Source: a virus
DNA: 39,378 nt
Reading direction: 5' to 3' (one strand)
Virus record (IMG/VR): IMGVR_UViG_3300032224_000527
Span: 1 to 39,378 of that record
Shown here in pieces: positions 5,786-12,697 of this stretch. Made by a program: the position numbers and the translations under genes. Within the stretch, counting starts at the first letter, position 1. Every line of letters begins with the position of its first letter. The notes beneath the pieces were generated by a model that saw only the letters and a program-made list of their open reading frames with translations, did not search any database and was not told where the DNA came from.

Positions 5786-6220
5786 ATGAAACAGAACGAA
5801 GAACTGACGCTCACAAGCCAACAGCAGGAATACCTTGACTGGCTCCTCACAGCCCCTAGCGAGCGTGTACCGCCATCCAAAAAACAGATGGCTGTGCACG
5901 TAGGCGTAGATGTCAAGACACTCCGCCGATGGGAAAAGAAAGAAGTGTTCCTCTCTCAGTGGAAAGAGGCGGTGGACGAAGTTCAGGGGTCTCCTGAGCG
6001 CACTCAGAGACTCCTAGACACGTTGTATGCCAAAGCACTGGACGGTGACACTAAATCTGCACAGTTGTATTTGCAGGCGACTAACCGTATGGCTCCGCCT
6101 ACGGTAACGGTTCAGTCTAATAAGAAAGCAGCAGAACTTTCTGATGCTGAGTTGGATTCTTTAATCGCTGCGGTAGCGGAGCGTGAGAAGGCTCAACGTA
6201 CACACTTGAAGGCTTTGTGA
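5786..6220 (+). CDS. terS: Terminase small subunit (HTH DNA-binding)
   Basis: 144 residues. The N-terminal part carries a helix-turn-helix of the phBC6A51 type: SKKQMAVHVGVDVKTLRRWEK at about residues 32-52, then helical segments (VQGSPERTQRLLDTLYAKALDGD) and a C-terminal helix. Small terminase subunits bind the packaging site on phage DNA and load the large ATPase. It opens the late block, four kilobases before the large subunit, which is a wider separation than usual. No ribosome site is visible before the ATG at 5786. The call rests on HTH type, size and position. Confidence 0.75.
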   Translation: MKQNEELTLTSQQQEYLDWLLTAPSERVPPSKKQMAVHVGVDVKTLRRWEKKEVFLSQWKEAVDEVQGSPERTQRLLDTLYAKALDGDTKSAQLYLQATNRMAPPTVTVQSNKKAAELSDAELDSLIAAVAEREKAQRTHLKAL

Positions 6221-6357
6221 CCTTGGTCGAATGTCCTGAGTGTGGCGAGGAGTATCCACCTGTGGCAACACATTGGATTTGTCCAGCGTGCGGAATTGAT
6301 GACAGGGCACAGCCAAAGATGGCTGTGTTTGAGGTAAGGGATTATGGCGACAACTAA
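6217..6357 (+). CDS. Small zinc-ribbon protein, 46 aa
   Basis: GTG start at 6217 overlapping the TGA of the small terminase gene (GTGA), with GAAGG just upstream. The product has two knuckles, C6-P-E-C9-G and C22-P-A-C25-G, forming a complete rubredoxin/zinc-ribbon pattern, then a short tail. It overlaps the next gene by 14 bases. Such tiny zinc ribbons are common near packaging genes; the role is unknown. Below 60 residues and easily missed. Confidence 0.72.
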   Translation: MTLVECPECGEEYPPVATHWICPACGIDDRAQPKMAVFEVRDYGDN

Positions 6358-6655
6358 CGATGCAATGTTTGAGGCTCTCTCAAAGTCATACCCATCTGCT
6401 GGTCAGACCCTTGGAGACCTTTTGTACACTTTTGCACAGGATAAGGGTTTTGATTACCGTGGCACAATTGCTTACGATTGGTTTGTTGGTCAGGGTGCTA
6501 CAGGCACAACTGTTGGCGATTTGGGAAACAACTTTTTTTCGGTTGTTTATGACACCGTAACTTTTGATATTTCTGACCCTGATGAATGGTTGGAGTTGCA
6601 AGTCTTTGACCGTTATGACACGGTTGAACAAGAAGTATTAACTTTAATTTGGTAA
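6344..6655 (+). CDS. Small virion-type protein, 103 aa
   Basis: ATG at 6344 after AAGG. The sequence holds two similar units, TTNDAMFEALSKSYPSAGQT-LGDLL and RGTIAYDWFVGQGATGTT-VGDLG, of a kind seen in small structural proteins near phage tail-fibre genes, then an acidic C-terminus. No enzyme motif. It lies in the rightward string of small genes before the Gly-rich adhesin and is probably virion-associated; that is inferred from position and repeat style. Confidence 0.65.
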   Translation: MATTNDAMFEALSKSYPSAGQTLGDLLYTFAQDKGFDYRGTIAYDWFVGQGATGTTVGDLGNNFFSVVYDTVTFDISDPDEWLELQVFDRYDTVEQEVLTLIW

Positions 6656-6678
6656 TGTAACGATTTAGGAGAACATAT

Positions 6679-7059
6679 ATGGCAACTTTCACAAAAATAG
6701 CATTCAACCCTGCTGGCGGTACTCCTTCTGGAACGGGTTTAGGTATTCCAGTCACAGCAACAACAGTTGGCACCGTAGGAACAGTTATTCATACTGCTTC
6801 AACAACACCTGCAACTATTGACGAAGTGTGGATTTACGCACAGAACTACGACACCACAGACCGCAAACTTACTATTCAGTGGGGTGGTGCAACTGCTGGA
6901 ACAAACGAAATTGAGTACACAGTTAAGGCTGAAAACGGTTTGTATCTAGTTTGTCCGGGTCTCATTATGCAGGGCAACGCTACAGCAAAAGTTATTTCTG
7001 CTATTGCCGCTACTTCTACTGCAATTGTTTTGTACGGGTACGTCAACCGTATTGCCTAA
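6679..7059 (+). CDS. Beta-rich virion protein, 126 aa
   Basis: ATG at 6679 behind TAGGAGAAC. It is rich in Thr, Ala, Val and Gly with alternating hydrophobic residues (VIHTASTTPATIDEVWIYAQ, KLTIQWGG, TAIVLYGYVNRIA), the pattern of a beta-sandwich phage structural protein. It lacks charged clusters, Cys (one only) and catalytic motifs. It is likely a tail-fibre-associated or head-decorating protein. The other candidate decoration protein of this genome, after the capsid gene, has a similar composition. Confidence 0.62.
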   Translation: MATFTKIAFNPAGGTPSGTGLGIPVTATTVGTVGTVIHTASTTPATIDEVWIYAQNYDTTDRKLTIQWGGATAGTNEIEYTVKAENGLYLVCPGLIMQGNATAKVISAIAATSTAIVLYGYVNRIA

Positions 7060-7069
7060 GGGGTACTAA

Positions 7070-8056
7070 GTGCCTTCGTTTCTTAAAAACACATCAGGCG
7101 GTAAGGCGATAAGCGGTGGAGCGTTGGCTCCACGCTCACGCCGTGGTAATAACACTGACCAAGTAGCGTCTTACTGGTCTGGTGGTGGTGCTAGTGTTAC
7201 GCCTACTGTTGAGTTTTTGGTTATTGCTGGTGGTGCTGGTGGAGGTGGAGCCGCTTCGTCTTATTGGTCAGGTGGCGGTGGTGGTGCTGGTGGTTATCGC
7301 ACTTCTGTTGTTGGTGCAACTTCGGGTCGTGGAACATCAGCAGAAGCGGTAGCAGTTATTGCTGCTGGAACTGCGTATACTGTAACTGTTGGTGGTGGTG
7401 GTGCTGGCGGTGGTGGCGGTTCTATGGGTAGTAATGGAAACTCATCAATTTTTTCAACTATCACTTCAATTGGTGGTGGCGGAGGTGGATGGGGTGAATC
7501 AACTGGTTCAACCAACGGAAACTCTGGTGGTTGTGGCGGTGGTGCTAGTCGTGGAAAATCTGGTGGTGCAGGAACAGCAGCACAAGGTTATGACGCACCA
7601 AACTATGTAGGTGGTCAGGGTGGAACTGGCGGTGGTGGTGCTGGAGGTGCAGGTGGAACTGGTCAGGTTGGCGGTGCTGGACTATCTAACTCCATAACTG
7701 GTTCTGCGGTAAGTCGTGGTGGTGGCGGTGGAGGTGGAAACCAAGGCGCAGGAGATTCATCAGCAACTTCGGGTGGTGGTGCTGGATTCAATGTGTTCCA
7801 CGGTCAAGGCACAGCAACATCAGGTACAGCAAACACGGGTGGCGGTGGCGGTGGTTCGTCTGCTTATGGAGCAGCAGGGGCAGGCGGTGCAGGTGGTTCA
7901 GGAATTGTAGTTATTCGTTATCCTGATTCATACCCAAACATTGTTTCTATTGACGCTGGTTTAACAAAAACTGGTGGTGGGTTAACACCAACCACAACAA
8001 CTGGTGGATACAAAATTTATGAGTTTACTGGCGGCGCTGGAACGATTGTATTCTGA
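7070..8056 (+). CDS. Glycine-rich tail adhesin, 328 aa
   Basis: GTG start at 7070 with AAGGGG upstream. From about residue 45 to 285 the protein is dominated by Gly runs separated by short Ala/Ser/Thr stretches, opening with VEFLVIAGGAGGGG and closing with AGGAGGSGIVVIRYP, the usual frame of Gly-rich phage adhesins that fold as packed polyproline-II helices (as in T4-type gp38 tips). A short C-terminal domain follows (about 290-328: a repeated TKTGGGLTPTTTTGGYKIYEF-type beta segment). The likely role is receptor contact at the tail fibre tip. The conserved fibre-associated gene follows directly with a TGATG overlap. Confidence 0.8.
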   Translation: MPSFLKNTSGGKAISGGALAPRSRRGNNTDQVASYWSGGGASVTPTVEFLVIAGGAGGGGAASSYWSGGGGGAGGYRTSVVGATSGRGTSAEAVAVIAAGTAYTVTVGGGGAGGGGGSMGSNGNSSIFSTITSIGGGGGGWGESTGSTNGNSGGCGGGASRGKSGGAGTAAQGYDAPNYVGGQGGTGGGGAGGAGGTGQVGGAGLSNSITGSAVSRGGGGGGGNQGAGDSSATSGGGAGFNVFHGQGTATSGTANTGGGGGGSSAYGAAGAGGAGGSGIVVIRYPDSYPNIVSIDAGLTKTGGGLTPTTTTGGYKIYEFTGGAGTIVF

Positions 8057-8394
8057 TGGCACACTACGCATTTTTGGATGAGAACAACATTGTGACCGAG
8101 GTAATTGTTGGGCGTAATGAAACAGAAGTTGTTAATGGTATTTCTGATTGGGAAGCACATTATGCAAACTTTCGTGGACAGGTTTGCAAACGCACTTCGT
8201 ATAACAACAATATCCGCAAACAATATGCTGGTATCGGTTTTTCGTATGACCCTGTGCGTGACGAGTTTGTAGCACCTAAGCCATATCCTTCATGGTCTTT
8301 GGATGCTAATAATGATTGGCAAGCACCAGTACAGAAACCATCTGAGGACGGTTTGTGGTCTTGGCATGAGGACACACAAGAGTGGAAACGATAA
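8056..8394 (+). CDS. Conserved tail-fibre-associated protein, 112 aa
   Basis: Begins MAHYAFLDENNIVTEVIVG and contains a central RTSYNNNIRKQYAGIGFSYD and PKPYPSWSLD, ending with a Trp-rich DGLWSWHEDTQEWKR. I recognise this as the small protein that follows tail-fibre genes in many cyanophages, pelagiphages and other aquatic phages. Its function is not established; a fibre chaperone or capping role is the usual guess. The start overlaps the adhesin stop (TGATG), supporting a joint role. Confidence 0.85.
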   Translation: MAHYAFLDENNIVTEVIVGRNETEVVNGISDWEAHYANFRGQVCKRTSYNNNIRKQYAGIGFSYDPVRDEFVAPKPYPSWSLDANNDWQAPVQKPSEDGLWSWHEDTQEWKR

Positions 8395-8912
8395 CGCTAG
8401 GTGCATTTGCTCGTTCAGGAAATCATTACTTCCAACACATAGTTGAAACTGCGCTTATAGATGTGCGTTGTGATTGGTTATCGCACAGAATAAGCGATTG
8501 GGATAATCAACCAAACCGTGTAACCATTATTCGCAATCCAGTTGACTCTGTTGCTTCATGGATTTCAACTACTGGAGATGAACGCCTGAATCGTGCTGAA
8601 CAAGTTTTGGAATGGTATATTTCGTATTATGAAAAGGTTAATTCACTAGACAAGATTATTATTTTTCCATTTGAGCAATTAATCAATGATTCTCTTGGTT
8701 CAATAAACCATGTTTGCAATGTATACGGATTAAATAAATCTTTCTTTTCTAACAATGACACACTAAAGGCTGCTTTTGACAATTCAGTTAATTACATTTG
8801 GGCTAATCAAACAGGTATAGATTTATCTCAAATAAAGTATGAAATAAAGAATAATTATCTATTCAAAAATGCAACAAAGATTTACAAAAAACTATGCGTT
8901 CCCGTTGGATAA
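8382..8912 (+). CDS. Sulfotransferase-like P-loop protein, 176 aa
   Basis: GTG start at 8382, overlapping the upstream gene by 13 bases. The 5'-phosphosulfate-binding loop appears as GAFARSGNHYFQ (residues 7-18; R11, S12, G13) and the 3'-phosphate-binding motif as TIIRNPVDSVASW (48-60; R51, S59), separated by only about 35 residues, so this is a compact form. Sulfotransferases move sulfate from PAPS to hydroxyl or amino groups of sugars, lipids or proteins. The gene is more AT-rich than its neighbours and sits between adhesin and surface-protein genes, suggesting modification of a host surface sugar or of the fibre. It could also be an inactive relic fold. Confidence 0.72.
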   Translation: METITLGAFARSGNHYFQHIVETALIDVRCDWLSHRISDWDNQPNRVTIIRNPVDSVASWISTTGDERLNRAEQVLEWYISYYEKVNSLDKIIIFPFEQLINDSLGSINHVCNVYGLNKSFFSNNDTLKAAFDNSVNYIWANQTGIDLSQIKYEIKNNYLFKNATKIYKKLCVPVG

Positions 8913-10216
8913 TCTTCGTGCCAGTTGCAATACTGGCATTATGGTCTACAGTCGCAAAAGCAGATGCACTTGGAGATTGGACTGCATCGCAGTCATGTCT
9001 CAACTCAGGTTCTGTTGAGGTTATTAATAATTCAATTTTAATTAATGGTCCAGATGGTAACGGTTGTTCTGGTAAACCACATTGGACAAAAATTGAGACC
9101 ACAATTCCAAAAGGTGTAAACAGTGTGTCGTTCAATTGGTCTTATTGGACTAATGATGGTGCTTACTATGACCCACCACAATATGCAGTCAATGGTGTTT
9201 ACACACAGTTGACACAACAGAATACAGCCTCTGGTTCATTAACTGTACCTGTGGTTGTTGGAGACATATTTACATTCAGGCAATATTCAATTGACACGTG
9301 CTGTGCACCGGGTCACTTACAGATAAGTAATCTTTCACTATGGGAATTTACAACAACATCCACGACCCCAACAACGACGACAACTACTACTACTGTCCCC
9401 GAAACGACTGTCCTTGCCACCAGCACGACTACTACGACAGTTCCAGAAACCTCAACATCAACATCAACTACGAGTACAACGACGAGCACGACGTCTACTT
9501 CAACTACGTCAACCACGACTACTACAACAACAAGTACAACAACAACTACGGTTCCTCAACCACAACCTGAGCCAGAGCCAACATTGTTTTTGCCCACCAC
9601 AACGGAGCCAGAATCAACAACCACCACAGAGGGGACGCTTCCAGAAGAAACAACCACGACAGTTGAAGAAGTGACCACAACAACTGAGGAAGTGACCACA
9701 ACATCTGAAGCACCTATTGAAACTACCACAACGCTAGAGTCAAATTTGGAGCCAAATTTGGAGCCATTGGCTGAAGAAGAAGTATTGGCTTTGATTGCTG
9801 AAGCAACAACCACGGAAGAACTTATTGCTGTGCTTGAGAACTTGACGCCAGAACAGGTTGAGCAGGTTGTTGACCAAATTCTTGCACAGGAAGAACCACC
9901 CACCCCTGAGCAGGCTGTCGCTTTGGCGACCAGCCCAGAGGTGCTGTCAATTGTGACTCCACAGCAGGCGGTTGAAATCTTTGAGTCTTTGGATGTGGCC
10001 GAACTGAGTACCGAAGAAAAAGATGCGGTCACAGAGGCTGTCCAGTCCGCACCCCTAGAGGTGCGACAGGCGTTTGAAGACACAATTGACATCTTCTCCG
10101 ACGACTTTGGTGACTACGTGCCTTTGGGCTCCACTGTGCCCGTAGATACCCGCCGTACCCTTATTGCCGTAGCGGCTGGTGCTACAACTATTGCTGTGTC
10201 CTCACGCAGACGGTAA
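8894..10216 (+). CDS. Secreted mucin-like surface protein, 440 aa
   Basis: Residues 1-23 form a signal peptide (MRSR, hydrophobic core, AKA cleavage site). Residues 24-150 look like a beta-sandwich, lectin-like domain with Cys at 35, 59 and a CC pair near 139. About 155-285 is almost pure Thr/Ser with Pro/Glu, a typical O-glycosylated stalk. About 290-400 is Glu/Ala-rich and helical, with EELIAVLENLTPEQVEQVV-type repeats. The end has a PLGSTVPV stretch, a weak membrane helix (about 418-434) and Arg-Arg-Arg. The layout mimics actinobacterial cell-surface proteins rather than virion parts. It starts inside the sulfotransferase gene (19-base overlap). Candidate roles are a surface mask, receptor block or lysis spacer; none is shown. 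Confidence 0.8.
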   Translation: MRSRWIIFVPVAILALWSTVAKADALGDWTASQSCLNSGSVEVINNSILINGPDGNGCSGKPHWTKIETTIPKGVNSVSFNWSYWTNDGAYYDPPQYAVNGVYTQLTQQNTASGSLTVPVVVGDIFTFRQYSIDTCCAPGHLQISNLSLWEFTTTSTTPTTTTTTTTVPETTVLATSTTTTTVPETSTSTSTTSTTTSTTSTSTTSTTTTTTTSTTTTTVPQPQPEPEPTLFLPTTTEPESTTTTEGTLPEETTTTVEEVTTTTEEVTTTSEAPIETTTTLESNLEPNLEPLAEEEVLALIAEATTTEELIAVLENLTPEQVEQVVDQILAQEEPPTPEQAVALATSPEVLSIVTPQQAVEIFESLDVAELSTEEKDAVTEAVQSAPLEVRQAFEDTIDIFSDDFGDYVPLGSTVPVDTRRTLIAVAAGATTIAVSSRRR

Positions 10217-10233
10217 CGATTCAGGCTAATAGC

Positions 10234-10401
10234 GTGAAGAAACTCTTATCCGAAATCCATGCTTTGACTTGGACGCTTGCTGGCACCGGTATGGTGCTTA
10301 TCACGCTGTCTGGGCAAACAAAGGTTTTGGGTTGGGGAATCACCGTAATAGCCGTGATAATCCATTTACTCGGCGTAATGTTCAAGGAGAACAATGAATA
10401 A
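10234..10401 (+). CDS. Small membrane protein, putative holin partner, 55 aa
   Basis: GTG start at 10234. Two hydrophobic segments (about residues 11-26 and 31-50) with a short polar turn (SGQTK) predict a hairpin membrane protein with both ends inside; the tail is KENNE. It overlaps the next membrane protein gene by 8 bases. Size and pairing fit a holin/antiholin set. It was below the 60-residue limit. Confidence 0.68.
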   Translation: MKKLLSEIHALTWTLAGTGMVLITLSGQTKVLGWGITVIAVIIHLLGVMFKENNE

Positions 10402-10663
10402 GGCAAAAGATATTGCAGGCAGAATTGTTGCACTTTTCCTCACCAACGCCCTCGGCGTGGTGACTGGTGCTGCCATTATTGCCCCAGACCTAGAAGTATG
10501 GAAGTCGGCTCTTATCGCTGGCGCAGTATCCATTTTCAAGGTTGCAGAACAACTTGCAAAGGCAAGCATTGATGGTGTTCTCACCAAAGATGAAATTGAT
10601 GCAGCATTTGGTGCAAGTCCTAAAAAGATTGCAGCCAAGAAAGTAGCCGCTAAGAAGGCATAA
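10394..10663 (+). CDS. Holin-like protein, 89 aa
   Basis: ATG at 10394 behind AAGGAGAAC. A hydrophobic helix at about 10-30 (IVALFLTNALGVVTGAAIIA) is followed by a second amphipathic or membrane helix (WKSALIAGAVSIFKVAEQLA), then the conserved DGVLTKDEIDAAF and a Lys/Ala tail. The combination resembles actinophage holins of the r1t type. Holins open the membrane at lysis; the M15 endolysin of this genome lies far away at 31044, so the lysis genes are split. Confidence 0.72.
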   Translation: MNKAKDIAGRIVALFLTNALGVVTGAAIIAPDLEVWKSALIAGAVSIFKVAEQLAKASIDGVLTKDEIDAAFGASPKKIAAKKVAAKKA

Positions 10664-12249
10664 TGGAACTCACTGACCTTCTCAATGAGAAGGAGTGGAG
10701 AAAATGCAAAGGTAGTGAGGGTGCAACCACCGAAGAATTGGTGGCTGCATTTTCACACTTTTGTTCAACCCATTGGATGATTCGACACCCTGAGCGGGGT
10801 CGTATCAAGTTCGTTTTGCGTGAAGCACAGGAAGAAACTGTAAGAGTTTGGATTGACTCTCGCTACAGTATTGTTCTGAAGGCACGACAGATTGGGTTCT
10901 CTACTCTGGCTGCTGCATTTACATTCTGGGAGACATTTTTTTGGGCTGACCGCTTTACGGTCATGCTTTCACGTACCGAACGTGAAGCATCTAAGTTGTT
11001 GCAGAAAACCAAGTACGGCTACAAAATGCTTCCTGCGTGGATGCGTGTGCGTGGACCAGACCTACTTTCTGACAACCAGTTGAAGATGGTCTTTGCTAAT
11101 GACTCATCTATTGAGTCCCTACCTTCTGGCAATGACCCTGCTCGTGGTGAATCCGTATATCGAGTAATTATTGACGAAATGGCGTTCTTGCCCAACGCCG
11201 AAGAGGCGTGGGCATCTATTGAACCAATTGCTGACGTTGGTGGTCGTGTCATTTGTTTAAGCACAGCAAACGGTGAAGGCAACATATTTCATCAACTATG
11301 GTCTGGTTCTCAAACTGGAACAAATAGATTTACTGGAATCTTTTTTCCTTGGTCTGCTGGAGACCGTGACCAAGATTGGTATGAAGCAAAAAAGCAAGAC
11401 CTTCCAGATTGGCAGTTGGCACAGGAATATCCGGACAATCCAGAAGAAGCATTTATTCGTTCTGGTCGTCCAGTATTTGACCTTGAGGCATTGCGACAAA
11501 TAAATGTAGTTGACCCAGACTGTGGTTATCTAAAGAACGAATTGGGAAAAAATGTTTACACTTTCATAAAAGACGGTGGAGAGTTATCAATTTGGGATTT
11601 CCCAACTCTCAATGAAAACTATGTGATTGGTGCAGACGTTGCAGAAGGTCTTGGACATGGAGACTATTCATCAGCGCATGTCATTTCTGCGGACACAGGT
11701 TTGGTTGTAGCCCACTGGCATGGTCATGTTGATGCAGACTTGTTTGGAGAAGAAATTCTTAGGGCTTTGGGTTATTACTACAACCATGCCTTGATTGGTG
11801 TTGAATCAAACAACCACGGTTTGACGACAATCAAAGGTTTGCAGCGTGTTGGGTACAGAAACACTTATCGTCAACGAAAGATGAATGCTAGAAACCCAAC
11901 CCCAAGTGAAACTATGGGCTGGAGAACAACTGCAGTTTCCAAGCCGTTGGCAATTGACGAGTTGAATGCCTCAATCCGTGACGAGGCTATTTTGCTTTAC
12001 GATTTTAAGACCATTGCTGAACTTCGTTCATTTGTGCGTGAAGCCAATGGAAAGATGCATGGTTCTCCACATGACGACCGTGTAATGTCTTTAGCCATTG
12101 CTAATCAGATGCTCAAGTATGTCTGGCTTCCGGAATATCGATACGACCCAGCACCACCCAAAAACACTCTAGGTTGGTGGGAGCAGCACATAATCAAAGA
12201 GAAAAAGGAGAAATCACTACCTATTGGTGCATTTAATATCCGAGGGTAA
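10663..12249 (+). CDS. terL: Terminase large subunit
   Basis: 528 residues with both activities visible. ATPase: Walker A-type LKARQIGFST (72-81), Walker B VIIDE (168-172, D171/E172) and coupling motif LSTANGEGN (199-207). RNase H-like nuclease: D325 in VIGADVAEG, E381 in GVESNNHG and D472 in HDDRVMSLA. The protein cuts concatemeric DNA and pumps it into the prohead. The start overlaps the holin stop (TAATG). It precedes the portal with two small genes between. All motifs are intact. Confidence 0.97.
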   Translation: MELTDLLNEKEWRKCKGSEGATTEELVAAFSHFCSTHWMIRHPERGRIKFVLREAQEETVRVWIDSRYSIVLKARQIGFSTLAAAFTFWETFFWADRFTVMLSRTEREASKLLQKTKYGYKMLPAWMRVRGPDLLSDNQLKMVFANDSSIESLPSGNDPARGESVYRVIIDEMAFLPNAEEAWASIEPIADVGGRVICLSTANGEGNIFHQLWSGSQTGTNRFTGIFFPWSAGDRDQDWYEAKKQDLPDWQLAQEYPDNPEEAFIRSGRPVFDLEALRQINVVDPDCGYLKNELGKNVYTFIKDGGELSIWDFPTLNENYVIGADVAEGLGHGDYSSAHVISADTGLVVAHWHGHVDADLFGEEILRALGYYYNHALIGVESNNHGLTTIKGLQRVGYRNTYRQRKMNARNPTPSETMGWRTTAVSKPLAIDELNASIRDEAILLYDFKTIAELRSFVREANGKMHGSPHDDRVMSLAIANQMLKYVWLPEYRYDPAPPKNTLGWWEQHIIKEKKEKSLPIGAFNIRG

Positions 12250-12267
12250 CGATTAAAGCCTATAGTT

Positions 12268-12495
12268 ATGAAAGAATTCCGCTGTTTAGAGTGTTTGTCA
12301 ACCTTTGAGGCAGATGAATTGCCTCGTCGTGGCTCAATTTGCTTCAAATGCCATGTAAAAACAATTCGTCTTGGATTTACTTATGGGCAAGAAGACTTTC
12401 ACGGCCCAACCGTGAAGGAGCGGGCAGATGAACAAGTTCGTGTAGCCAAAGAGGCTGGCATTAATGCCGAGCCAGTAGGTAGTCGTTGGGTTTGA
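12268..12495 (+). CDS. Small zinc-ribbon phage protein, 75 aa
   Basis: Two Cys pairs, FRCLECLSTF (C6, C9) and SICFKCHVKT (C25, C28), form a zinc ribbon; a conserved RLGFTYGQEDFHGPTVKER and a terminal EPVGSRWV follow. I have seen this short protein between terminase and portal genes in aquatic phages. Its position suggests a role in packaging or head assembly, but none is proven. No clear ribosome site precedes ATG 12268. Confidence 0.75.
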   Translation: MKEFRCLECLSTFEADELPRRGSICFKCHVKTIRLGFTYGQEDFHGPTVKERADEQVRVAKEAGINAEPVGSRWV

Positions 12496-12496
12496 G

Positions 12497-12697
12497 ATGG
12501 AGATGGTCTGGGTCCCGATTATTGTCGCAATCATCTCAGGACCACTCGTTGTTGTATTACAAAAACTTAGGAAAGAAAATACCAGCCAACACGCAGAAGG
12601 ACAAATCCTTCTTCGAATGGTTGGGACAAAAGTTGATAAAATTGCCAGCAAACTTGACAACCATATTGGTTGGCACGAAGGACAAGAGGACAAATAA
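12497..12697 (+). CDS. Small membrane-anchored protein, 66 aa
   Basis: ATG at 12497 directly after the upstream TGA. One hydrophobic helix at about 5-21 (WVPIIVAIISGPLVVVL), then a charged helix with heptad-like spacing (VGTKVDKIASKLDNHIGWHE). An N-terminal anchor plus coiled coil is the usual form of small phage spanin- or holin-like proteins, but this one lies between terminase and portal genes. The stop overlaps the portal start (TAATG). Confidence 0.65.
   Translation: MEMVWVPIIVAIISGPLVVVLQKLRKENTSQHAEGQILLRMVGTKVDKIASKLDNHIGWHEGQEDK

Noticed and set aside
7294-7515. Pro-rich leftward ORF opposite the Gly-rich adhesin
   Set aside because: Gly codons read backwards give Pro runs; it is a shadow of the adhesin.
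9313-9674. Alternative-frame and antisense ORFs in the Thr-rich region
   Set aside because: They are by-products of the ACN repeat, with no ribosome sites and biased compositions mirroring the repeat.
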